NCBI RefSeq assembly: GCF_010367455.1
Contig: NZ_WRPR01000148.1
Span: 62,001-126,000 of the forward strand
Origin: Candidatus Laterigemmans baculatus
Lineage (GTDB): Bacteria > Planctomycetota > Planctomycetia > Pirellulales > Pirellulaceae
Direction of reading: 5' to 3'
Length of the DNA: 64,000 nucleotides
The notes below the pieces were generated by a model that worked only from the letters and a program-made list of their open reading frames with translations, made no database searches and was not told the DNA's origin. Below are positions 8,564 to 18,215 of the stretch, piece after piece (the stretch's first letter is position 1; every line of letters begins with the position of its first letter). The translations under genes were made by a program, and so were the position numbers.

Positions 8564-10858
8564 TTATGATTCGCTACGGGAAGCGGGCAACACCCGCTCG
8601 CCTTGGTCCGACTGGTCGCTCCGGGCTAGCGAAACGTGTTCTTCCGGCGGTGCGATATCTAGGCGCTCGTCGCGCTCGACGTGCAAGAAGCGAGCATTGA
8701 TAGCGACGATAACCGTCGATGCGGCCATCAAGACCGCCGCCGCAGCAGGTGGCATCCAGAAGTCCCAGTAGTAGAGCACTCCGGCGGCCAGCGGGATGGC
8801 GACGATGTTGTAACCGGCGGCCCACCAGAGATTCTGTAGCATTTTGCGGTAAGTGGCTCGCGCAAGCCTGATCAGAGCGGTCACGTCGCGGGGATCGCTC
8901 CGCACCAGCACGATATCGGCCGACTCGATCGCCACGTCGGTACCCGCACCGATAGCGATCCCCACATCGGCTTGGGTGAGCGCCGGCGCATCGTTCACTC
9001 CGTCGCCGGTCATTGCCGTGACCAGCCCTCGACCCTGCACCTCCTTCACTTTTTCGGCTTTCTCGCTCGGCAGGACCTCGGCGAAGTAGTCGTCCAGATC
9101 GAGCTCATTAGCTACCCAGTGGGCCACCGCTTCGGCATCGCCGGTGAGCATCATCACCTGAATGCCCATCTCCTTGAGCCGCCGAATCGCCATCCGCGAC
9201 TCTGGCCGGATGATGTCAGCCAGAGCGATCGCGCCGATCAGCTGCTCGTCCGCCAACACGAAGACAACCGTCTTACCCTGTTCAGCCACTTCGCGGAGGT
9301 GCTCATCGTCGATCGCCAAATCGTGCTCGCGGAGGTAGCCCGGACTGACAACCTTAACTCGCTCGCCGTCGACGAGCGCTTGGGCCCCTTTCCCCGGAAT
9401 TGCTTTGAACTCGCGAGGAGGCGAGTACTCGATGCCGCGCTGCTGAGCGCCCCGGACGACGCCCTGAGCGATGGGATGCTCCGATTGGCTCTCTAGGCCA
9501 GCGGCGAGACGCAACAGATCCTCTTCGCTCCGTCCTGAGAGGGAGACGACATCTGTCACTCCGAACTGGCCCTCAGTCAAAGTGCCCGTCTTGTCGAAGA
9601 TCATCGCCTGCACATTCCGTGCACGCTCAAAGGCCGAGCGGTCACGGATGAGTAGTCCGCTGCCGGCCGAGATGGCCGTCGACACGGCGACGACTAGCGG
9701 CACGGCTAGGCCTAACGCATGCGGGCAGGCGATCACCATCACCGTGACAGTCCGAGTCAGAGCGAACTGGAATGTCTCGCCAAACGCGAGCCAAAAAATG
9801 AAGGTGGCGGTGCCGACAGAGAGCGCGGCTAGGGTCAGCCAAAAGGCGGCACGGTTGGCCAAGTCCTGGCTGCGGGAACGCGACTCCTGCGCCTTACGGA
9901 CCAGCTCGATCACCTGTGCCAGATACGTCTGATCGCCCGTCTTTTGCACCTCGACAGTGATCGCCGCTTCACCGTTGACCGAGCCACCAATAGCGTTGTC
10001 TCCCGCCCCTTTTTCGACAGGCCGACTTTCACCGGTCAGCATGGCCTCGTTGATCGAAGTCCGTCCCTCGAGAATCTCCCCGTCGATTGGCACCTTTTCG
10101 CCCGGTTTGACGAGCACCCGGTCGCCCGGGGCGAGCAAGGTGATCGCAACGTCCTCAGTGCTGCCGTCGGAGAGCAGACGATGGGCGTCCGACGGCATCA
10201 GCCGCACCAGCGACTCGAGCGCTGCCGAGGCACCCATCACCGACCGCATCTCGATCCAGTGGCCGAGCAGCATGATGTCGACCAGCGTCGCCAGCTCCCA
10301 GAAAAACGGCTCGCCGATGACCAGCCCCAATGCGACCGCAGCGCTGTAGAGATAGGCCACGCTGATCGCCACGGCGACCAGCGTCATCATTCCAGGCCCA
10401 CGCCGCCACAACTCGTCCACAAATCCCTTCAGAAATGGCCATCCGCCGTACAGGTAGATGGCTGTCGCAAAGGTGAGCTGGACGTAGGCGTCTCCGGGAA
10501 ACGCAACGATCCCGGCGACTCCGAATAGCTCTTGCAGCATCTTCGATAGCACAACCACCGGAATGCTCAGGACCAAGCAGATCCAAAAGCGGCGGCGGAA
10601 ATCGGCGACCATCGCCGCGTGATGCGACCGATGATCACCATGTCCCGCGTGATCACGATGAGCAGCGTGATCATGCGGCTTGCCGTGCGCATGCTTCTCA
10701 GGCTGCCAACGGGCATGCTCGGCTGTCTCGCCTAGCTCGCTTTTCAGGTGCTCGTCAGCATGCTGCGGCGGGTGCCGATGCTCCTCTCCGCTCCCGGGAC
10801 TAGTTACGTGACCAGTCGGTGCAATTCGCTCCTGCTCCCGATTGCCATCATCACTCAT
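8564..10858 (-). CDS. copB: CopB-type (P1B-3) copper/silver-translocating P-type ATPase
   Basis: ATP-driven export of Cu or Ag from the cytoplasm. The 764-residue protein begins with a His-rich tail (repeated H-x-H within residues 25-80, such as HAAHRDHAGHGDHRSHH) instead of CxxC HMA domains. The ion-path motif is CPH (VIACPHALGLAVP, about 372-385) rather than CPC, the signature of the CopB subgroup. The phosphorylation site DKTGTLTEG is near 418 and TGDGVNDAPAL near 615, and the last TM region contains NLWWAAGYN. Start ATG 10858. It stands alone on the minus strand, divergent from the LTxxQ-protein gene, so the 394-bp gap between them probably holds promoters for both. The direction of transport is debated for this subgroup. 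Confidence 0.95.
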   Translation of the reverse strand: MSDDGNREQERIAPTGHVTSPGSGEEHRHPPQHADEHLKSELGETAEHARWQPEKHAHGKPHDHAAHRDHAGHGDHRSHHAAMVADFRRRFWICLVLSIPVVVLSKMLQELFGVAGIVAFPGDAYVQLTFATAIYLYGGWPFLKGFVDELWRRGPGMMTLVAVAISVAYLYSAAVALGLVIGEPFFWELATLVDIMLLGHWIEMRSVMGASAALESLVRLMPSDAHRLLSDGSTEDVAITLLAPGDRVLVKPGEKVPIDGEILEGRTSINEAMLTGESRPVEKGAGDNAIGGSVNGEAAITVEVQKTGDQTYLAQVIELVRKAQESRSRSQDLANRAAFWLTLAALSVGTATFIFWLAFGETFQFALTRTVTVMVIACPHALGLAVPLVVAVSTAISAGSGLLIRDRSAFERARNVQAMIFDKTGTLTEGQFGVTDVVSLSGRSEEDLLRLAAGLESQSEHPIAQGVVRGAQQRGIEYSPPREFKAIPGKGAQALVDGERVKVVSPGYLREHDLAIDDEHLREVAEQGKTVVFVLADEQLIGAIALADIIRPESRMAIRRLKEMGIQVMMLTGDAEAVAHWVANELDLDDYFAEVLPSEKAEKVKEVQGRGLVTAMTGDGVNDAPALTQADVGIAIGAGTDVAIESADIVLVRSDPRDVTALIRLARATYRKMLQNLWWAAGYNIVAIPLAAGVLYYWDFWMPPAAAAVLMAASTVIVAINARFLHVERDERLDIAPPEEHVSLARSDQSDQGERVLPASRSES

Positions 10859-11252
10859 CCGATTCGTGCTCCCAATATGGTCCGACGCTCCGCCAACCCA
10901 GGGGGTACAGGCATCGAGGAGAGTCCTTGAGACGCTTCAGCGCTCGCCTGTGAGGCCGAGATTGGAGCGAACTTCCATATCCGCCCCCAGGGGCCAGCTG
11001 AAGCCGCCGGGGATGGCCGCAAACCATATGCCGGCCGCAGTGGCGTCTGGTCCTCTCGGGGGAACCGCTCCTCCGCTTTATGCAATCGCTAGCCGAAGTT
11101 CTTTGGCTGCAGCTTTGCAGCGAGATCATGGCAACCCGATTTCGTCACGGCACCGTCTCTGGCGCACGAAATGCCCGCAGCAAGTCTTGATGTGCGGCCC
11201 ATGTGCGAGCCGCAGCGATGACGTTCACCCACTGTCGACTGAGGACGAAGTG
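10859..11252. other. divergent intergenic region between copB-type ATPase and LTxxQ-protein gene
   Basis: 394 bases with no convincing gene. Open frames here have atypical composition and no recognisable motif. It must carry the promoters of two divergent copper-linked genes, so a shared copper-responsive operator is possible, but I could not identify a clear palindrome. A GAGG sequence at 11241-11244 sits 8 bases before the ATG at 11253 and acts as its likely ribosome-binding site. Confidence 0.5.
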
Positions 11253-11753
11253 ATGCCGACCAAGAACACGTTGTTGACGACCGCAGCGTTGGGTTTTGTG
11301 GCGCTCGCGGCCCTGAGCCTCCAAGCGAATGCCCAAAACCAGCCGCAGAAAGAGAAGATGATGATGCAGTGTCCGATGATGGACGCACTCAAATCACTGC
11401 AGCTACCAGCCGACGCGCCCCCAGTGCTGTTAGCCCAGGACGAACAGTTGCAGCTGACGGCGGATCAGAAAGAGCGGCTCCGGGAGATCGCTGAGACGGC
11501 CCGTCAGCAGGCCCGGGAAGTGCTCGACGAGGACCAACGTGAGCAGCTCGAAAAGGCCCCCTCTGGACCACTTTCCCCGATGCAACTCGCCCACACGCTT
11601 ATGAAAGGCCAGATGGGGAAAAGGGGTGATGGGCAAGGCAAGCAGATGTGCCCGATGTGCAAGAAGATGATGGACCAGATGCAGGGCCATCAGGAGGGCA
11701 AGCACGAGCACAGCGGTAGCGGGCAGAATCGCAGCAATTCGGAAGATCGGTAA
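11253..11753 (+). CDS. secreted LTxxQ (Spy/CpxP-like) protein with Met/Cys copper-binding-like motifs
   Basis: A 166-residue exported protein. It begins with a signal peptide (MPTKNTLLTTAALGFVALAA, cleavage near LQANAQ), then the motif MMMQCPMMDALK, an amphipathic helical section with LTADQKERLREI and DEDQREQL, which matches the LTxxQ pattern of periplasmic chaperones Spy and CpxP, a conserved APSGPLSPMQLAH, and a C-terminal QMCPMCKKMMDQM followed by HQEGKHEHSGSG. The Met, Cys and His clusters suggest Cu(I) or Ag(I) binding in the periplasm (inference). A paralogue lies at 29779-30252 with the same block order. The start is ATG 11253, which leaves an intact signal peptide and a GAGG ribosome-binding site. 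Confidence 0.82.
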   Translation: MPTKNTLLTTAALGFVALAALSLQANAQNQPQKEKMMMQCPMMDALKSLQLPADAPPVLLAQDEQLQLTADQKERLREIAETARQQAREVLDEDQREQLEKAPSGPLSPMQLAHTLMKGQMGKRGDGQGKQMCPMCKKMMDQMQGHQEGKHEHSGSGQNRSNSEDR

Positions 11754-11915
11754 CTGCGACATAGCGACGAAGGCACGCCATCGAAGAGTGCCGAGGCGGC
11801 AAGCTGCGCGAACACATCTACAGTACGCCAACGCGGATGCGTTTGCGAGCGGTCCGGTCACGCGACCGCCAGCATTCAAGCCGCTGCAAATTCATCGTTC
11901 TTGGAATTGAGATCC

Positions 11916-12995
11916 ATGGCCAAACCGACGGCGATCGACGTACCTGCTCTCCTGGGCGAGGAAGCCGCCTCGTTGCTGGAACACCGCTGCGAGACGATTT
12001 CCAACGAGAGCCTGCACTTGCCGCATCCCGAATTCGTCGATCGCGTCTGGTCCGCGTCCGATCGCTCGCCCCGCACGCTCCGAGCTCTGCAGACGTTATT
12101 CGATCATGGGCGTTTGGGCGGCACCGGCTATCTCTCGATCCTCCCAGTCGATCAAGGGGTCGAGCACTCGGGAGGTAGCGCCTTCGCGCCTAACCCACAG
12201 TACTTCGATCCCGAGAACATTGTCCGACTTGCGATCGAAGGAGGCTGCAGTGCCGTGGCCAGCACGTTTGGCGTGTTAGGCTCGGTAGCCCGTCGGTACG
12301 CGCACAAAATCCCCTTCATCCTCAAGCTAAATCACAACGAGCTGCTGAGTTACCCGAACCGGTACGATCAATTTTTCTTCGCGCGTGTCGAAGACGCCTG
12401 GAACATGGGCTGCGTGGCGGTCGGAGCCACCATCTACTTCGGAGCTTCAGAGTCCGACCGGCAACTGCAAGAGGTTTCCGACGCGTTTCACCGCGCCCAC
12501 GAGCTTGGGATGGCGACCATCCTTTGGTGCTACCTGCGAAACGAGGCCTTTGAACGAGGCGGCGTGAATCATGAACTTTCAGCCGATTTGACTGGGCAGG
12601 CGAATCATCTTGGAGTGACGATAGAGGCGGATTTCATCAAGCAAAAGCAGCCGGAGAGTAACGGCGGATACAAGGCTCTCAACACGGGCGAGGGCAGCTA
12701 CGGCAAGCTCGATGAGCGGATCTACAGTCAACTGACCAGTGAGCATCCGATCGATCGGACCCGTTACCAAGTGCTGAATTGCTATGCAGGACGTTGCGGG
12801 TTGATCAATTCCGGTGGTGGCTCGGGCCAAAACGACCTGCAGCAAGCGGTACGGACCGCCGTCATCAACAAACGCGCCGGCGGCATGGGCCTGATCACCG
12901 GCCGCAAAGCCTTCCAGCACCCCATGGCCGAAGGCGTCGAGATCCTGCACGCCGTGCAGGATGTTTACCTCAGCCCTGAGGTGACGGTGGCATGA
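11916..12995 (+). CDS. fbaB: class I fructose-bisphosphate aldolase (FbaB/DhnA type)
   Basis: Glycolytic/gluconeogenic aldolase that uses a Schiff-base lysine. The roughly 359 residues match E. coli FbaB along the whole length: [64 protein letters not shown], and near the C-terminus [21 protein letters not shown] prefer ATG 11916 ([10 protein letters not shown]) to the in-frame TTG 11901. It follows the LTxxQ gene by 162 bp and precedes the propeller dehydrogenase, all on the plus strand. It is a central-metabolism gene in a metal island, so it may be a second, stress-linked aldolase (inference). Confidence 0.95.
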   Translation: MAKPTAIDVPALLGEEAASLLEHRCETISNESLHLPHPEFVDRVWSASDRSPRTLRALQTLFDHGRLGGTGYLSILPVDQGVEHSGGSAFAPNPQYFDPENIVRLAIEGGCSAVASTFGVLGSVARRYAHKIPFILKLNHNELLSYPNRYDQFFFARVEDAWNMGCVAVGATIYFGASESDRQLQEVSDAFHRAHELGMATILWCYLRNEAFERGGVNHELSADLTGQANHLGVTIEADFIKQKQPESNGGYKALNTGEGSYGKLDERIYSQLTSEHPIDRTRYQVLNCYAGRCGLINSGGGSGQNDLQQAVRTAVINKRAGGMGLITGRKAFQHPMAEGVEILHAVQDVYLSPEVTVA

Positions 12996-13123
12996 AAGTG
13001 CGTGTGGTAGCCGGCGACGACTGATGAATCATCCGGGCTAGATCATGGTGCGCCGCTTGCACGCGAATGGGGGGCGGGAACGCTCTTTTCCATCCAATTG
13101 AGCAGACGCGAGGTATTGAAGAC

Positions 13124-14734
13124 ATGATCGGCCACCAATCAACTCAGCCCCGCGGTCTGCGCTGGGCAACTGCCCCGCTGCTGGCCCTGCTGATCTGCAA
13201 CCGACCCTCCGTTGCAGAAAGCCAGGACAAAACACCGGCGGTTCGCCAGTACGATTCGGCGGCAATCGCCGTCCCGGCTGGTTACACAATCGAACCGGTG
13301 GCGACCAAGCTCGACTTTCCTGTGGATATCACTTTTGGAAACAAGGGAGAGATTTATCTTGCGCTGGCCGGCGGACACACCTATGGGACCGGCCCCAAAA
13401 TGGCCCCCCCTGCAAAAATTATCCAGCTGATGCCCGACGGAAGCACCAAGGTCGTCTTCGACAAAATGGTGCCGATGCAGGAGATTAAAAAAGCGGACAG
13501 CTCGGACAAGATGTCCGAAGGGCTGATCCCGCCGGTGACCGGCGTCACCTGGCATGAGGGCAAGCTGTATATTTCCCACCGCTTTCGCTACTCCGTGCTC
13601 GATCCAAAAACCGGCGACTTCAAAACGATCGTCAATGGCTTGCCTTCGTGGGGCGAGTTCCTCAACGGCAAACCGATTTTCGACGACCAAGGACGGATGG
13701 TCTTCTTTCTGTCGACTCAAGGAAATTCAGGAGTCCTGGAAGAGCACTGGATGAAGGTGATCAACACCTTCAACAAGCCAGCAGCGCACGAGATCCCGGG
13801 TGAAGATATCGAATTGACGGGCCAGAACTTTCCCGTGCCTGTCGAAGATCCATCGACTCCGAACGTCCGCGACACAAAAATGACGGGTGCCTTCATGCCG
13901 CTCGGCCAGACGGCCAAACGCGGCAAGATGGTCGGCGGCAAAAAAATCTGCAACGGCGCCTTCTTTCGTTGTCGCACCGATGGCAGCGAACTGGAGCGAA
14001 TCGCCTGGGGGTTCCGCTCCAGTTTCGGCTACCGTTTTGCTCCGGACGGTCGCCTGATCTGCACTCAAAACAGCGCCAATCCGATGCCCCCCCGCGGGCT
14101 CTGGTGGGACCACGAGACCGTCTACGAAGTCGTGCAGGGCGAGTGGTACGGATGGCCCGATTTCTTTAGCGGGATCCCGATCACCGATCCGCGCTTCGAG
14201 GTGCATAAGGGCAAGAACGAGTTTGTGTTGACCGCACAAACCCACCGCCGGCTGCTCAAGGGCCAACCGCTTCCTCGCCAGCCGCTCGTGCGACTCAGTC
14301 CCCACAGTGCGGCCGAAGGCATGGTCTTTGGACGCCGCGATTTTGGGCTGTCCGAAAATTCGATTCTGGTCGCCGAGATGGGGGCGATCGTGCCGATGTT
14401 CAAGGGCAAGGGAGTCGGGCCGGGCAAAGCCGCTCCGTCCGATCCGCCGCCGGACGTCGACTTCGATTGGCCCGGGTTCCGCGTGCAACTCATCGATCTC
14501 GACAGTCGCCGCGTTTCCGACTTCGTGATCAACCGCTCCCGGCGTCCAGCCTCGGCGGCTGAGCCCGACCAGCCGGGGCCGGCCGGAGGACTGGAACGGC
14601 CAGTCCAGCTGGAATGGGGGCCCGACGGCGCGCTTTATATCGTCGACTTCGGCGTCATCCATTTCGAGCCGAAAGGAATGAACGCGCACGCCCGAACCGG
14701 TGCCGTTTGGCGTGTGACTCGGGCGACGCAATAG
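13124..14734 (+). CDS. secreted sorbosone-dehydrogenase-like beta-propeller protein
   Basis: A 536-residue exported protein of the PQQ-dependent sugar/sorbosone dehydrogenase-like propeller group. ATG 13124 gives an N-terminal hydrophobic segment (ATAPLLALLICNRPSVA) with a cleavage region before ESQDK. Propeller motifs are GYTIEPVATKLDFPVDITFG, GVTWHEGKLYISHRFRYSVLD, IAWGFRSSFGYRFAPDGRL and QLEWGPDGALYIVDFGV; in this family the loops hold Ca and sometimes PQQ. The substrate is unknown, and many planctomycete members are orphan oxidoreductases. It converges on the multicopper oxidase gene, and only 16 bp separate the two stop codons. The in-frame upstream start at 13067 would spoil the signal peptide. 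Confidence 0.8.
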   Translation: MIGHQSTQPRGLRWATAPLLALLICNRPSVAESQDKTPAVRQYDSAAIAVPAGYTIEPVATKLDFPVDITFGNKGEIYLALAGGHTYGTGPKMAPPAKIIQLMPDGSTKVVFDKMVPMQEIKKADSSDKMSEGLIPPVTGVTWHEGKLYISHRFRYSVLDPKTGDFKTIVNGLPSWGEFLNGKPIFDDQGRMVFFLSTQGNSGVLEEHWMKVINTFNKPAAHEIPGEDIELTGQNFPVPVEDPSTPNVRDTKMTGAFMPLGQTAKRGKMVGGKKICNGAFFRCRTDGSELERIAWGFRSSFGYRFAPDGRLICTQNSANPMPPRGLWWDHETVYEVVQGEWYGWPDFFSGIPITDPRFEVHKGKNEFVLTAQTHRRLLKGQPLPRQPLVRLSPHSAAEGMVFGRRDFGLSENSILVAEMGAIVPMFKGKGVGPGKAAPSDPPPDVDFDWPGFRVQLIDLDSRRVSDFVINRSRRPASAAEPDQPGPAGGLERPVQLEWGPDGALYIVDFGVIHFEPKGMNAHARTGAVWRVTRATQ

Positions 14735-14750
14735 GAGATTTATTCTCCAG

Positions 14751-16235
14751 CTACGCTTGCTCTTTGCCCTCGGTTTTGCCGCGGCGGCGTTTGATCTCCT
14801 CAAAGACCTGCCCGGGCTGGAGTTTCTCGTCGCTGTGCATCACCAGATCGTAGAGGTCGTCCGGTAGGACTCGCACCACGGTCATCAGACCCTTGACGCC
14901 CATGTGCCACATCGGACGCATCCCGCGAGTCTCACGGCGATTGTTGATCTTCTGCATTTCCGCCGGAGTCATCTCCTGGCCTTGCATCATCTGCGGGTAG
15001 CCGGGGACTTGGTAACCAGGATCGGTGTGCGGAAATTTCACTTGCGGGCGCGAGTCGAGATTGCCCCGATAGCGGGCCACATCGACGTCTTCGCGAATCC
15101 GCGGTCCGACCTGTCTGACCATGTGGTTCATCATGTGATGGACCATGTGGCAGTGCATGATCCAGTCCCCAGGGTTGAAGGCGATGAACTCAAAGTCGGA
15201 GGCTTGCGCCACGGCGATCAGTTCCGTGTTGCGGGGAATCCAAGCCGATTTGGGAATCCGCGTTCCCTCGTGCCCCGTCACCCAAAAGGTGTGGCCGTGA
15301 ATATGGACCGGGTGATGCTGCATGGGGCTGAAGTCCAGAATCCGAATCCGCACCCGCTCACCATGCCGACAAACCATGGGCGTGGTGTAGGGACCGCTGC
15401 GGCCATTGATCGTGTGCCAGCTCCATTCCATGGCCATCGAATCCGGAATGGTCTGATTCGGGTCGATGCGAAAATTTTGGAAGAGCAGCAGAAAGTCACG
15501 ATCGACCGGCGGATCGAAAGCCACCGCGGGGTGGATAATGAAAAAGCCGACCATGCCAAAGGCTTCTTGCATCGGCATGTGCGAGTGATAGAAGAACGTG
15601 CCCGCTTGGTGCAGGTCGTATTCGTAGACGTACGTTTCCCCGGGCGGGATGGGATTTTGCGTCAGTCCTGGGACACCATCTTCCTCGACGGGCAACTCCA
15701 GGCCATGCCAGTGAACCGAGGTCGGCTCGGGCAGATGGTTGTGAACCACGAACCGCACGCGGTCCCCCTGTTCGGCCTCGATCGTCGGTCCCGGCATGCT
15801 GCCGTTGTAACCGAAGAAATCCATCCAGTTGCCCGGCAACAGCTCGCGGCGGACGTGTTCACAGTAGATGTGGAACTCTTTGACGCCGTCGACCATTTTC
15901 CAGGGTAGTTTCCCCAGATCGGGCGCTTCCACAGGGACCGGGGGCAGACCGGAGCCGCGCAGCCCCGGTACCAGTTTGCCCATATAGTTGTCGCTCTCGG
16001 GAGGCCCGCCGTAGCTGGGGCGGTAGCGCGAGTACTCCTGAAATTTTTCGGGCAGCCGCTCGCTCTGTTCCGCAGTCGCCGTGTTTGCGTTTTCAGGGGG
16101 CGGGGTGGGGGATTCGGCGGTGGGTGGCGGATCCTGTCCGTTTGCCGCGGCGGCGGTTCCTCCCGAGACGATTCCTGCAGCGGCTGCGACTGCTCCACGG
16201 CGCAGAAATTCCCGTCGGCTGTTGTCGTCAGTCAT
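14751..16235 (-). CDS. Tat-exported multicopper oxidase (CopA/CueO-like)
   Basis: Periplasmic oxidase that in copper-resistance systems oxidises Cu(I) to Cu(II). The 494 residues start with a twin-arginine signal (SRREFLRRGAVAAAAG). The copper-ligand motifs are in the standard order: HWHGLELP (about 174), FFYHSHMPMQ (about 210), HPVHIHGHTFW (about 306) and HCHMVHHMMNHM (about 360). The last motif is enriched in Met and His compared with HCHLxxHxxxGM of laccases, so the axial type-1 ligand region is altered. A C-terminal tail of about 110 residues follows. Its gene lies downstream of the TolC genes on the same strand but is separated from them by 324 bp with two hairpins, so it probably has its own promoter. 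Confidence 0.92.
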   Translation of the reverse strand: MTDDNSRREFLRRGAVAAAAGIVSGGTAAAANGQDPPPTAESPTPPPENANTATAEQSERLPEKFQEYSRYRPSYGGPPESDNYMGKLVPGLRGSGLPPVPVEAPDLGKLPWKMVDGVKEFHIYCEHVRRELLPGNWMDFFGYNGSMPGPTIEAEQGDRVRFVVHNHLPEPTSVHWHGLELPVEEDGVPGLTQNPIPPGETYVYEYDLHQAGTFFYHSHMPMQEAFGMVGFFIIHPAVAFDPPVDRDFLLLFQNFRIDPNQTIPDSMAMEWSWHTINGRSGPYTTPMVCRHGERVRIRILDFSPMQHHPVHIHGHTFWVTGHEGTRIPKSAWIPRNTELIAVAQASDFEFIAFNPGDWIMHCHMVHHMMNHMVRQVGPRIREDVDVARYRGNLDSRPQVKFPHTDPGYQVPGYPQMMQGQEMTPAEMQKINNRRETRGMRPMWHMGVKGLMTVVRVLPDDLYDLVMHSDEKLQPGQVFEEIKRRRGKTEGKEQA

Positions 16236-16279
16236 CGAGACCTCTCTCTCAGGTGTGTGACATCTAGCCGGAATTATTC

Positions 16280-16352
16280 ATCAGCCGCCACGCGCTAGCG
16301 TCCGGTTTCTGCGGAGTTCGTGAGCACCGAACGCTAGCGCGTGGCGGCTGAT
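16280..16352. repeat. long near-perfect inverted repeat (REP-like hairpin)
   Basis: Arms 16280-16306 and 16326-16352 pair over 27 positions with one mismatch; the outer 22 bases are perfect. The loop is 19 bases and each arm contains the palindromic core CGCTAGCG. It lies between the multicopper oxidase start (16235) and the TolC stop (16560). The long arms and lack of a T-run favour a repeat or REP-like element over a simple terminator, though it could also protect or process mRNA. Confidence 0.8.
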
Positions 16353-16497
16353 CCGATCTAGCGCTCAGCGGCTGATGCGAGATCCTGGATCGAGCGCTAC
16401 CAGCCATTCTAGGCGGCAGTCCATCCCGTTTCCGCCAGCCGTCCGTTCCCAGCTCTCCGTTTAGCGGTAGCACAGTGTCATACCACTCAAACGCAGC

Positions 16498-16531
16498 GAG
16501 GGGGGCAGCTCGAGATCGAGCTGCCCCCCTC
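16498..16531 (-). terminator. strong GC-rich hairpin downstream of tolC homologue
   Basis: Perfect 16-base arms (16498-16513 and 16516-16531) with a 2-base loop, containing GGGGGGCAGCTCGA and its complement. It starts 29 bases past the stop of the TolC-family gene that ends at 16560. There is only a short T-rich stretch after it on the minus strand, so intrinsic termination is likely but not certain. Confidence 0.65.
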
Positions 16532-16559
16532 GGCTGATTGCGGTGCCGCACGAGCCGCC

Positions 16560-18215
16560 TCAGCGAGGCTGGGGCACGGCGTCGATGTGTCCCGGCGGCG
16601 TCGGGTTGGGCGGATCGGCCAGCCCACCATGCAGCAGGAAGCCCATGATGCTGACCTCGTTCTCCCGCCAGATGATCAAGTTGCGGATGTATTCAACGCG
16701 GTGGATGAAGTAATCCTGTTCGGCTTGCAGGACGTCTGTCCAGGGAGCCCGATCTTCCTCATAGCTTTGCAAGCGCAGGTCGTACGCCAGCTTCGATTCG
16801 GGCAGGATCACTTGCTCGTAGTTGCGGACCTGCTGAACGGCGGTGAGATAGTTGCGATACTGCTGGGCGAGTTGCTGCCGCAGGAACAACTCGGTCCGCC
16901 GCACTTCTCCGACTTGCCGCGAGTAGTCCGCTTCGGCCTGGCGAATCGTGCCTTGGTTCCAGTCGAAAACCGGAACCTCCAGCATTACTCCGGCAGCCCC
17001 CACCGTCTGCTTGTCGACGAAGTTATAACCGGCTCCCCCTTCGACAATGATATCCGGCACCGGTTCCGCAATTTCACGGCGGATGGTGAGGCGATCCGCT
17101 TCCAGTTTGCTCCGAGCGGCACCGATCTGCGGGCTCTCCTGCAGCAAGCGGTCCAGAGCCTGATCGTAATCGATCAACTCCAGTTCTCCGACCAACGGCG
17201 TCTCGAGCCCACCCGGCGGCAGCTCAACACCGCTAAGAGCCGTCAACTCTTCAAACGCTTGATGGAAATCATTCTCCGCCATCAGGAGATTCAGGCGTTG
17301 GTTCTGCAACCTTACATTCGCTTGGTGCACCTCGGCCCGTGTCGCTTGGCCGACGTTGTACATCTCGCGAAAGGTGACGACGTTGTCTTCGGCATTCTTC
17401 AAGAGCTCCCGCTGGACCTCGACCATTTCTTGGCGACCGCGGGCCCGGAAGTAGTGGATCCGGACGTCGTTGAGCACGCGATACTGCTGGGCGAGCGCCA
17501 CCCATTCCGCCGTCCGCGTGCGCGCCATGAATTTCTCGCGGCTCAAATCTAACTTATGAGCCGTGACGATCCGCTGCCGGACTAAACCGCCGTGGAATTC
17601 GCCCGGAGTGTCGTTGAGGCTGATCTGCTCGGCTTGATAGATCAACGTCGGGTTCGGCCACAGCCCCGCTTGAATCGCCTTGCCCAGACTCCCCTGCACT
17701 TGAGCGCGAGCTTGCAGCAGCGTCGGGTTGTTGCGGCAGGCGATCGCTTCGAGCTCACTCAGCGTGAGCGGCGCAACGTCGATCGGTTGGCCGCCGTACT
17801 CCATCCCCTGAGGTTGCCAGGTGACGCTCGGCGCCGGCGGGATTTCCGGAGCCGGTAGAAAGACGTTCCCGCTCTCGACTGGGGCCTGCGGTTCGGTCGA
17901 CGAATAAGGTTGCTCGGGCGTGATCGCCGGCTCATCGAGCAACTGCCGCCGTGGCACGTTCGGAGCGGATTCGTCCTGAAAGTTGACCGCCGTGACCGCT
18001 GCGGTGGGGGTTGGTTCAGGAGTTGGTGCGGAAGTTGGTTCGGGGGCTGTGACCGGGGCCGAACTTTCGGCACTCGCGACCGACTCAGCCGGGGGCGAAT
18101 ATCCATCCGGTACCGCCGTGGCTTTCGAAAAGCCGCCGATCGGAGCCGAGGGGGACGCACAACCGACCATCGCCAAACTGACGAACACACTGGTGTGACA
18201 GAATAGACGTTTCAT
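16560..18215 (-). CDS. TolC-family outer-membrane efflux lipoprotein (copy 1, CusC-like)
   Basis: Outer-membrane channel partner for an RND pump. The 551 residues carry a lipoprotein signal with lipobox MVGC (Cys19), a long Pro/Thr-rich linker (PTPEPTPTAAV) and then two OEP repeats, with LEAIACRNNPTLLQARAQ at the start of the first and DYDQALDRLLQESPQIGAAR at the second. The C-terminus has WRENEVSIMGFLLHGG. ATG 18215 overlaps the stop of the upstream His/Cys-rich protein gene by 4 bp, which points to translational coupling. No CusA/CusB genes are adjacent, so this channel may serve the pumps at either end of the island. Confidence 0.9.
   Translation of the reverse strand: MKRLFCHTSVFVSLAMVGCASPSAPIGGFSKATAVPDGYSPPAESVASAESSAPVTAPEPTSAPTPEPTPTAAVTAVNFQDESAPNVPRRQLLDEPAITPEQPYSSTEPQAPVESGNVFLPAPEIPPAPSVTWQPQGMEYGGQPIDVAPLTLSELEAIACRNNPTLLQARAQVQGSLGKAIQAGLWPNPTLIYQAEQISLNDTPGEFHGGLVRQRIVTAHKLDLSREKFMARTRTAEWVALAQQYRVLNDVRIHYFRARGRQEMVEVQRELLKNAEDNVVTFREMYNVGQATRAEVHQANVRLQNQRLNLLMAENDFHQAFEELTALSGVELPPGGLETPLVGELELIDYDQALDRLLQESPQIGAARSKLEADRLTIRREIAEPVPDIIVEGGAGYNFVDKQTVGAAGVMLEVPVFDWNQGTIRQAEADYSRQVGEVRRTELFLRQQLAQQYRNYLTAVQQVRNYEQVILPESKLAYDLRLQSYEEDRAPWTDVLQAEQDYFIHRVEYIRNLIIWRENEVSIMGFLLHGGLADPPNPTPPGHIDAVPQPR

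Noticed and set aside
14734-14748. Small hairpin GGAGA-TTTAT-TCTCC between convergent genes
   Set aside because: Only 5-base arms with weak pairing; too little to call a terminator.
13727-14803. 358-codon minus-strand frame opposite the propeller dehydrogenase
   Set aside because: Antisense to a gene with a signal peptide and propeller repeats; no motif of its own.
14904-15908. 334-codon plus-strand frame opposite the multicopper oxidase
   Set aside because: Antisense to the four copper-ligand motifs of the oxidase.
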